A stretch of DNA of 64,000 nucleotides from Rhodococcus sp. B50 (GTDB lineage Bacteria > Actinomycetota > Actinomycetes > Mycobacteriales > Mycobacteriaceae). Shown one piece after another: positions 55,252 through 64,000 of the stretch (the stretch's first letter is position 1; each line of letters starts with the position of its first letter). The translations under genes and the position numbers were made by a program. The notes beneath the pieces are model-generated. The model was given only the letters and a program-made list of their open reading frames with translations. It ran no database searches and was not told where the DNA came from. The stretch is taken from contig NZ_WPAG02000002.1 in NCBI RefSeq assembly GCF_013602415.1, positions 744,001-808,000 on the forward strand, read 5' to 3'.

Positions 55252-55539
55252 CACGACCGCCCGCGGTGATCCTCCGTGGGCAGCAAAGTGGAGTCCGACT
55301 CCCACCTCTGGCGGCACATCGATGCAGCTCAGGGGTCCGGTCCTCCGGGTGCGTACGCTCCGGATGTCCGCCCTTCATCGGGCGGTGCGGATCACGCAGC
55401 GCGAGCTGGGTGCCGCCGACCGGTCGGTATCGGACCCCGCGTGGAGCCTCGGCGCCACAGCGGGGTCTTCTTGTCGAGGAGTAGGGCCACGTGCTGCGGT
55501 GCGGTCAGACCGACCACACCGCTCTACCTAGGAGGCCCC
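55252..55539 (+). promoter_or_regulatory. Long structured infC leader with candidate attenuator
   Basis: About 288 bases of untranslated leader. A terminator-like stem GACCCCGC (55433-55440) / GCGGGGTC (55460-55467), with inner GTGG/CCAC pairing, is followed by TTCTTGT. The left arm can instead pair with GGGGTCCG at 55332-55339 (CGGACCCC at 55431-55438), giving two mutually exclusive structures. A further hairpin (55496-55522, GCGGTG-c-GGTC / GACC-a-CACCGC) ends nine bases before the GGAGG site. These features suggest attenuation and translational control by L20 or IF3, by analogy with other bacteria. Confidence 0.6.
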
Positions 55540-56184
<645 letters not shown>

Positions 56185-56255
56185 CCCGCTCAGGCAGCAC
56201 ATCCGGTGCTGTCCGTGAGCACCGATGTACGCACACGACAAGAACTGAGGACTCC

Positions 56256-56450
56256 ATGCCCAAGTCGAAGACCCACAGCGGCACCGCGAAGCGATTCAAG
56301 GTGTCCGGTAGCGGAAAGGTCCTGCGCCAGAAGGCGGGTCGCCGCCACCTGCTCGAGCACAAGTCCTCGCGGGTGACGCGTCGCCTCGACGGCAAGGCCG
56401 TCGTCGCCGATGCCGACGCTCCGCGCGTCAAGCGCATGCTCGGGCTCTGA
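56256..56450 (+). CDS. rpmI: 50S ribosomal protein L35
   Basis: 64 residues, full length for L35, with the signature [21 protein letters not shown] and the basic [16 protein letters not shown]. Second gene of the infC-rpmI-rplT operon, 71 bases after infC. The ATG has GAGGA eight bases upstream. Confidence 0.96.
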   Translation: MPKSKTHSGTAKRFKVSGSGKVLRQKAGRRHLLEHKSSRVTRRLDGKAVVADADAPRVKRMLGL

Positions 56451-56515
56451 GCCTCTCCGACCGATCCACCCGGGGACGGACACCTCGTCCCCCGAACTCT
56501 GACAGGACATAACCA

Positions 56516-56896
56516 GTGGCACGCGTGAAGAGGGCCGTCAACGCCCAGAAGAAGCGTCGTTCGATTCTCGAGGCCTCGAAGGGCTACCGCGGACAGCGCT
56601 CGCGCCTGTACCGCAAGGCCAAGGAGCAGCAGCTTCACTCGCTGACCTACGCCTACCGCGACCGTCGCGCCCGCAAGGGTGATTTCCGCAAGCTGTGGAT
56701 CAGCCGCATCAATGCTGCTGCCCGCGCCAACGACATCACCTACAACCGCTTCATCCAGGGCCTGAAGGCCGCCGGTGTCGAGGTCGACCGCAAGATCCTC
56801 GCCGAGCTCGCCGTCTCCGACGCCGAGGCCTTCGCCGGTCTCGTCGCCGTCGCCAAGGCTGCACTGCCGGCCGACGTCAACGCTCCGGCTGCCTGA
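56516..56896 (+). CDS. rplT: 50S ribosomal protein L20
   Basis: 126 residues, the expected length. GTG start giving [19 protein letters not shown]; the RNA-binding basic N-terminal helix and C-terminal globular domain ([19 protein letters not shown]) are complete. L20 is an early assembly protein of the 50S subunit and in several bacteria represses its own operon by binding the leader. Confidence 0.96.
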   Translation: MARVKRAVNAQKKRRSILEASKGYRGQRSRLYRKAKEQQLHSLTYAYRDRRARKGDFRKLWISRINAAARANDITYNRFIQGLKAAGVEVDRKILAELAVSDAEAFAGLVAVAKAALPADVNAPAA

Positions 56897-56934
56897 GTGC
56901 TGCCCTGAGCAACGACAACATCCAGGAACGACCC

Positions 56935-58904
<1,970 letters not shown>

Positions 58905-58980
58905 GAGCCCCGGCCTCTCTGACGCCGCCTCCCGACACCGATTCCATCGACCGACGACCGAACGAAAGAGCTGAGCACAA

Positions 58981-61467
58981 GTGCGAGTAGCGCAGTCCTG
59001 GCTGACCGAGATCCTGCAGCGCGCCACCCCGGAGTGGAACGTCACCGCCGAGGAACTCGACGCGGGATTCGTCCGGGTCGGACTCGAGGTCGAGGACGTC
59101 GAGACCCTCGGCCGCATCGACAACCTCGTCGTCGGGCGGGTCGCGGAGATCACCGAGCTCACCGAGTTCAAGAAGCCCATCCGCTTCTGCAAGGTCGACG
59201 TCGGTGAGGACGAACCGCGCGGCATCGTGTGCGGCGCCCGCAACTTCGCCGAGGGCGACCTCATCGTCGCCGCACTGCCCGGCGCCGTGCTCCCGGGCGA
59301 CTTCGTCATCGCCTCCCGCAAGACGTACGGGCACATCTCCGACGGCATGATCTGCTCACTGGCCGAACTGGGCATCGGCAAGGACCACTCGGGCATCCTC
59401 GTGCTCGAACCGGGCAGTGCCGAACCCGGCACCGACGCCAACGACCTGCTCGGTCTCGGCGACACGCTCGTCGAGCTCAATATCACCCCCGACCGCGGTT
59501 ACTGCTTCTCCGTCCGCGGGCTCACGCGCGAACTCGCGTGCGGTTTCGACCTCGAGTTCGCCGATCCGGCGACCGTGCCGGCGCTGCCGTTCGACGGTGG
59601 AGAGGCCTACCCGATCCGGCTCGACGCCGAGACGAACGCGACCCGGTTCGTCGCGCGCCGCGTCACCGGCATCGACCCGAAGGCCGTCACCCCGTGGTGG
59701 ATGCAGCGTCGCCTGCTCACCGCCGGTGTCCGCCCGATCTCGCCCGCGGTCGACGTGACCAACTACGTCATGCTCGAGCTCGGCCAGCCGCTGCACGCCT
59801 TCGATGCCGCGACCCTGCAGGGCGAACTGGTCGTGCGGCGTGCCCGGCCAGGGGAGAAGCTCACCACCCTCGACGGTGTCGAGCGCGACCTCGATCCCGA
59901 GGACGTCGTCATCACCGACGACTCCGGGGTGATCTCCCTCGCCGGCATCATGGGCGGCGCCACCACCGAGGTGAGCGACTCGACCACCGACGTGCTGCTC
60001 GAGGCCGCCACCTGGGACCCGCTCGCCGTCTTCCGCGGCAACCGTCGGCACAAGCTCAGCAGCGAGGCCGGCAAGCGCTTCGAGCGCACCGTCGACCCGG
60101 CCGTGGCCCGCGCCGCGCTCGACCGGGCCGCGAGCCTGCTCGTCGAGATCGCCGGTGGCCGGGTCGAGCCGACGCTCACCGACATCGTCGTGCCCACCGA
60201 GAGCCCGACGATCCGCATGGACATCGACCTGCCCGACCGCGTGGCCGGGGTGAGCTACCCGAACGGCACCGCCGCCCGCCGCCTCACGCAGATCGGCTGC
60301 ACCGTCGAGGTCGGTGTCGGCAACGACGGTCACGGCCAGCTCGTGGTGACCCCGCCGACCTGGCGTCCCGATCTGCGTCAGCCCGCCGACCTGGTCGAGG
60401 AGGTGCTGCGTCTCGAAGGACTCGAGCAGATCCCGTCGGTGCTGCCCACCGCCCCGGCCGGTCGCGGCCTGACGGCCACACAGAAGCGTCGCCGCGCCGT
60501 CTCCCGCGCCCTGGCCTACGACGGCTACGTCGAGGTGCTCGCCCCGGTGTTCCTGCCGGCGGGCGTGTTCGACACCTGGGGCCTCGATGCCGACGATCCG
60601 CGCCGGGTCACCACCACGGTGCTCAACCCCCTCGAGTCGGACCGCCCGGAGCTGGCCACCACGCTGTTGCCGGGCCTGCTCGAGATCCTCGGCCGCAACG
60701 TCTCGCGCGGCCAGCGCGACCTGTCGCTCTACGCGATCGCGCAGGTCGTGCAGCCCACCCCGGAGACCAAGCCGGTCGACGCGCTGCCGGTGGACCGTCG
60801 TCCCACCGACGACGAGATCGCCCTGCTCGAAGGGTCGCTGCCGCAGCAGCCGGTCCACGTCGGCGGTGTGCTCGCCGGTCTGCGCGAACCGGCCGGACCG
60901 TGGGGCACGGGGCGGGCCGCGGATGCCTTCGACGCCTTCGCCGCCGCGGAGAGCGTGGCGCGCGCCGCGGGAGTGCGTCTCGAGCGCCGCGCCGCGCAGT
61001 ATCTGCCGTGGCATCCGGGACGCTGCGCCGAACTGCTCGTCGACGGGGTCGTCGTCGGTCACGCCGGTGAACTGCATCCCGCGGTGATCGAGCGGGCGGG
61101 CCTGCCCGCACGCACGTGCGCGTTCGAAGTCGACCTGGACGCCTTGCCGATCGTGGAATCTCTTCCGGCCCCGATCGTCTCGCCGTTCCCGGCGGTCCTG
61201 CAGGACGTCGCGGTCGTCGTCGATGCGAGCGTTCCGGCCGCCGATGTCGAGAGCGCCCTGCGCTCGGGTGGCGGCGACCTGCTCGAGGACATCCGCTTGT
61301 TCGACGTCTACGAGGGCGCCCAGCTGGGCGAGAACCGCAAGTCGCTCGCGTTCGCGCTGCGCTTCCGCGCCCCGGACCGCACCCTTACCGAGGACGAGGC
61401 CAGCGCCGCCCGCGAGGCGGCCGTCGCCGCCGCGGCCGCCGCGGTCGGCGCGCAGCTACGCGCCTGA
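58981..61467 (+). CDS. pheT: Phenylalanyl-tRNA synthetase beta subunit
   Basis: 828 residues. EMAP-like tRNA-binding domain (about 40-155), B3/B4 editing domain ([18 protein letters not shown] region), B5 domain (about 405-475) and the C-terminal ferredoxin-fold anticodon-binding domain ([19 protein letters not shown] to the end). GTG start 58981. Its last 12 bases overlap the tail of the convergent Lrp/AsnC gene, with no room for a separate terminator between them. Confidence 0.95.
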   Translation: MRVAQSWLTEILQRATPEWNVTAEELDAGFVRVGLEVEDVETLGRIDNLVVGRVAEITELTEFKKPIRFCKVDVGEDEPRGIVCGARNFAEGDLIVAALPGAVLPGDFVIASRKTYGHISDGMICSLAELGIGKDHSGILVLEPGSAEPGTDANDLLGLGDTLVELNITPDRGYCFSVRGLTRELACGFDLEFADPATVPALPFDGGEAYPIRLDAETNATRFVARRVTGIDPKAVTPWWMQRRLLTAGVRPISPAVDVTNYVMLELGQPLHAFDAATLQGELVVRRARPGEKLTTLDGVERDLDPEDVVITDDSGVISLAGIMGGATTEVSDSTTDVLLEAATWDPLAVFRGNRRHKLSSEAGKRFERTVDPAVARAALDRAASLLVEIAGGRVEPTLTDIVVPTESPTIRMDIDLPDRVAGVSYPNGTAARRLTQIGCTVEVGVGNDGHGQLVVTPPTWRPDLRQPADLVEEVLRLEGLEQIPSVLPTAPAGRGLTATQKRRRAVSRALAYDGYVEVLAPVFLPAGVFDTWGLDADDPRRVTTTVLNPLESDRPELATTLLPGLLEILGRNVSRGQRDLSLYAIAQVVQPTPETKPVDALPVDRRPTDDEIALLEGSLPQQPVHVGGVLAGLREPAGPWGTGRAADAFDAFAAAESVARAAGVRLERRAAQYLPWHPGRCAELLVDGVVVGHAGELHPAVIERAGLPARTCAFEVDLDALPIVESLPAPIVSPFPAVLQDVAVVVDASVPAADVESALRSGGGDLLEDIRLFDVYEGAQLGENRKSLAFALRFRAPDRTLTEDEASAAREAAVAAAAAAVGAQLRA

Positions 61468-62529
61468 GGTGACGCCCGTGTCCCCGCCCGGCAGCCACAC
61501 GTCGGGCGGGACCGTGGCGACCTTGCGACCCGCCCGGTCGAGGACGTGTCCGGCGAGTTTGTGGATGCGCAACACGAGGACACGATCGCGGATCGTCAGA
61601 TCGGGGCACCGCGCGAGCACCCGGGCCTCGAAGTCGGGAACGTCGGCAGGGGAGTGCAACCACGCCTGCACCACGAGGTTCGAGGCGCCGATGACGGCGA
61701 AACAGTTGCGCACTTCCGGTTCCCGGCTCACCACCCGCCCGGTGGCGGTCAGCCGTCCGACGGGCACCGTGCACCACAACGTGACGAGCACCGCGAACCC
61801 CGCTGCGGGATGAGCGAATTCGCACCGAAGGCCGACCACTTCGGCGGACAGCAGTGCCTCGACCCGGCGCTTGACCGTCGCCGCGCCGGCACCGGCGATC
61901 TCCGCGAGAGTGCGCATCGGGGTCCGACCGTCGACCGCCAGGGCCGAGAGAATCGCCCGGTCGGTGGCGGTGACCGTCGTGCGTCCGCGACGTTCACCCG
62001 CCCGGCGGGCACCCGGCGCCGAGGTCAGTTCCCCGCGCTCGCCCGGGCCGAGCGCGTTCAGTCGCCACGCCCCGCCCTCGGTGAACCACTCCGAGACCAC
62101 GTGCGTGCGGATCGACGCGACACCCGGCAGCTCGGCCAGGTCGTCGACGACCAGCCGGGTCATCTGCTCGTAGGTTGCGGTGGCGGCGGTGACGAGCAGA
62201 TCTGCCCCCGCGGACGGCACCTCGACGGTCACCGCGTGCGGACGCCCGGTCATCGCCTCGTTGACCGAATTCCTCGCGCCGGGCATCACGGTGATCTCGA
62301 GGAGCGCGGTGGTCACCTGCTCGAGGATGCGCGGGCCCGGAGTGATCGTCGTCCACGCGAGGTGTTCGCGTTCGAGGCGACGCCAATGGCGGGCCAGGGT
62401 GGCGGCGTCGAGACCGAGCGGACCGGCCAGCGCATCCCAGGTGGAACGTGGGGACCACTGGAGCGCATTGATTATCCTCAGGTCGATTTCATCGATCGAT
62501 CGCGCACTTCCGTACTCGGAATCGTCCAT
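61456..62529 (-). CDS. Two-domain Lrp/AsnC-type regulator
   Basis: 357 residues, about twice the usual Lrp length. Two consecutive AsnC units: the first HTH at about 10-55 ([24 protein letters not shown]) with its ligand-sensing domain to about 165, the second HTH at about 195-240 ([34 protein letters not shown]) with a second sensing domain to about 335. Fused double-Lrp regulators occur in actinobacteria. Start ATG 62529 leaves 58 bases to the divergent monooxygenase gene, which it probably controls. Confidence 0.85.
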   Translation of the reverse strand: MDDSEYGSARSIDEIDLRIINALQWSPRSTWDALAGPLGLDAATLARHWRRLEREHLAWTTITPGPRILEQVTTALLEITVMPGARNSVNEAMTGRPHAVTVEVPSAGADLLVTAATATYEQMTRLVVDDLAELPGVASIRTHVVSEWFTEGGAWRLNALGPGERGELTSAPGARRAGERRGRTTVTATDRAILSALAVDGRTPMRTLAEIAGAGAATVKRRVEALLSAEVVGLRCEFAHPAAGFAVLVTLWCTVPVGRLTATGRVVSREPEVRNCFAVIGASNLVVQAWLHSPADVPDFEARVLARCPDLTIRDRVLVLRIHKLAGHVLDRAGRKVATVPPDVWLPGGDTGVTSGA

Positions 62530-62587
62530 TTCGTCATTATCCTGCAAGATTCGTCTCTGATCGGCGGGGCCTGCCAGCCTACGAATC

Positions 62588-63919
62588 ATGCAGACGGAGC
62601 AGAAGTATGCGCTGATCGGGGCGGGCCCATCCGGGCTCGCCGGAGCCCGCGCGCTGTCCCGGCAGGGCATCGGCTTCGTCGGCTTCGAGTCCCACAGCGC
62701 CGTCGGGGGGCTGTGGGACATCACCAATCCGGTGAGCACGGTGTACGAGTCGGCACACCTGATCTCCTCGAAGACCACGACGGAGTTCGCCGAGTTCCCC
62801 ATGTCGCCGCAGACGCCGGACTATCCGGACCATGCGGCGCTCGCCCGCTATTTCCGGGACTACGCCGACGCCTTCGGGTTGCCCGAGCACTACCGCTTCG
62901 GAACCACCGTCACCCGCGTCGAACCTGACGACGACCGGTGGCGGGTGACCGCCACGGACCGGACCGGCACCGAGACCACCGAGCTCTACCGCGGGGTCGT
63001 GGTCGCCAACGGCACCCTCGCCACGCCGAACCACCCGTCGATCCCCGGCGCATTCGACGGCGAGATCCTGCATACCAGTGCCTACAAGGACGCGGCGATC
63101 TTCCGCGGCAAGCGGGTGCTGATCGTGGGCGCCGGCAACAGCGGCTGCGACATCGCCGTCGACGCCGTCCATCACGCCAGGTCTGTGGATCTGAGCGTGC
63201 GCCGCGGCTACCACTTCGTCCCCAAGTACCTGTTCGGGCGCCCCGCCGACACCCTCACCCGCGGACGGCCGCTTCCGGCGCCGATCAAGCAACGTCTCGA
63301 CGCGCTGCTGCTGCGCCAGTTCACCGGCGACCCCACCCGATTCGGGCTGCCGGCCCCCGACCACCGCCTCTATGAATCGCACCCGGTGGTCAACTCACTG
63401 ATCCTGCACCATCTCGGTCACGGGGACGTGCAGGTCCGGCCCGACATCGAGCGCTACGACGGCGCCGAGGTCCGGTTCCGGGATGGCTCCGCCGCCGAGT
63501 ACGACATGATCGTGCACGCCACCGGCTACGTCCTCGACTACCCCTTCGTGGACCGCGACCTTCTCGACTGGCGCGGCCACGCCCCCGACCTGCTGCTGAA
63601 CATGATCAGCCGCCGGTTCCCGGACCTGTTCGTCCTCGGCATGGTCGAGTCGTCCGGGCTGGGCTGGCAGGGACGCTACGAACAGGCCGAACTTGCCGCC
63701 GCCGCGATCCGCCTCGCCGACGCCGACCCGGCAGCGGCCGAGCGGTGGCGCGCGGCGCTGGCCGCCTCGCCCCCGGATCTCACCGGCGGCTACCGCTACC
63801 TGAAACTCGGCCGGATGGCCTACTACGTCAACAAGGACGCCTACCGTACCGCGCTGCGCAAGCAGACCCGCGCGGTCCACGAAGCCCTCACGCCGACGAG
63901 CGCGGCGGGCGCGCGGTGA
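62588..63919 (+). CDS. Flavin-containing monooxygenase (FMO type)
   Basis: 443 residues. FAD-binding GAGPSG at 11-16, NADPH-binding GAGNSG at about 181-186, and an FMO/BVMO-like fingerprint FDGEILHTSAYKD about 25 residues before it. The segment HLISSKTTTEFAEFPM and C-terminal RFPDLFVLGMVESSG match class B flavoprotein monooxygenases that oxidise nitrogen, sulfur or carbonyl groups. Divergent from the double-domain Lrp/AsnC regulator and overlapping a symporter-like gene by four bases, it is probably a substrate-inducible catabolic enzyme. Substrate unknown. Confidence 0.88.
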   Translation: MQTEQKYALIGAGPSGLAGARALSRQGIGFVGFESHSAVGGLWDITNPVSTVYESAHLISSKTTTEFAEFPMSPQTPDYPDHAALARYFRDYADAFGLPEHYRFGTTVTRVEPDDDRWRVTATDRTGTETTELYRGVVVANGTLATPNHPSIPGAFDGEILHTSAYKDAAIFRGKRVLIVGAGNSGCDIAVDAVHHARSVDLSVRRGYHFVPKYLFGRPADTLTRGRPLPAPIKQRLDALLLRQFTGDPTRFGLPAPDHRLYESHPVVNSLILHHLGHGDVQVRPDIERYDGAEVRFRDGSAAEYDMIVHATGYVLDYPFVDRDLLDWRGHAPDLLLNMISRRFPDLFVLGMVESSGLGWQGRYEQAELAAAAIRLADADPAAAERWRAALAASPPDLTGGYRYLKLGRMAYYVNKDAYRTALRKQTRAVHEALTPTSAAGAR

Positions 63920-64000
63920 ATGTCGACGACGCCACGCTCTCCTTCGACTCCGGTTCGCTCGTCGTACTCAACGTCGTGCTCGCCGCGATCATGCTCGGCA
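63916..64000 (+). CDS. Bile acid:sodium symporter-like protein (start only)
   Basis: A GTG overlapping the monooxygenase stop (GTGA) opens a frame that continues past the window end. The 28 visible residues (VNVDDATLSFDSGSLVVLN then VVLAAIMLG) look like the start of a membrane protein and recall the N-terminus of bile acid:sodium symporter (BASS) family members. The identification rests on this short piece only. Confidence 0.5.
   Translation, partial: MNVDDATLSFDSGSLVVLNVVLAAIMLG

Noticed and set aside
55276-55539. In-frame N-terminal extension of infC from GTG 55276
   Set aside because: The extension has no IF3 similarity and covers the structured leader. The family N-terminus starts at ATC 55540 beside an excellent ribosome binding site.

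Overview
The window is very GC-rich, uses many GTG starts and contains long runs of genes in the order found around polA, rpsA, coaE, uvrB, uvrA, infC and pheST in Mycobacterium and its relatives. Together with the protein sequences (PdtaR-type ANTAR regulator, CoaE fused to a GrpB domain, DUF732 lipoprotein, Pol I lacking a proofreading site) this points to a member of the Mycobacteriales, most likely Rhodococcus. No insertion sequence, prophage, integrase or CRISPR array was seen; it is ordinary chromosome with small accessory insertions between conserved blocks.

Layout. 1-7.8 kb: a Ugp-type sugar-phosphate/glycerophosphodiester uptake locus (ugpA-ugpE-ugpB-phosphodiesterase on the minus strand, a DeoR-type regulator plus HAD phosphatase diverging from it, and the ugpC ATPase facing them). 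8-11 kb: a degenerate FtsK-like protein, a secreted SxxK protein, a LexA paralogue, a small membrane protein and an unusual tRNA-like gene. 11.1-17.6 kb: pdtaR and a complete branched-chain amino acid type ABC transporter (livK facing livF-G-M-H). 17.8-26.8 kb: polA, thioredoxin, a GlxA/AraC regulator with a divergent 39-residue membrane peptide, a 2H phosphoesterase, a tartrate/isopropylmalate dehydrogenase-like enzyme and a polar amino acid ABC transporter. 26.8-31.4 kb: a methyltransferase, rpsA, a small orphan gene and coaE. 31.4-36.2 kb: a CE1758-type flavin monooxygenase whose partner reductase has decayed, then an ABC-2 exporter diverging from a two-component system. 36.2-46.9 kb: DUF402 protein, uvrB, SCO6745-like protein, universal stress protein, DUF732 lipoprotein, HelD/HelR-like RNA polymerase motor, a DoxX-like protein with an 11-residue repeat helix, and a PhoD-like phosphatase. 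46.9-51.6 kb: a molybdenum hydroxylase operon (coxL-coxM-coxS order) and a metallo-beta-lactamase fold hydrolase. 51.7-61.5 kb: uvrA, a DUF1844 protein, infC-rpmI-rplT with a long leader, an rRNA methyltransferase and pheS-pheT. 61.5-64 kb: a two-domain Lrp/AsnC regulator divergent from a flavin monooxygenase and the start of a bile acid:sodium symporter-like gene.

The most interesting signals are regulatory or degenerative rather than a new multi-gene system. They are: (i) the infC leader, with mutually exclusive helices, a terminator-like stem, a hairpin next to the ribosome binding site and an AUC start codon; (ii) a flavin monooxygenase that has lost its flavin reductase partner by an internal deletion but keeps a strong palindromic operator; (iii) a tRNA-like gene with an apparent CAA (Leu) anticodon but no long variable arm; (iv) a DoxX-type protein carrying nine 11-residue amphipathic repeats; (v) a LivH permease fused to an exported carboxypeptidase-regulatory-like domain; (vi) a CoxL-like subunit with an active-site loop of neither known CO dehydrogenase form. 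All identifications are from reading translated sequence; no searches were run.
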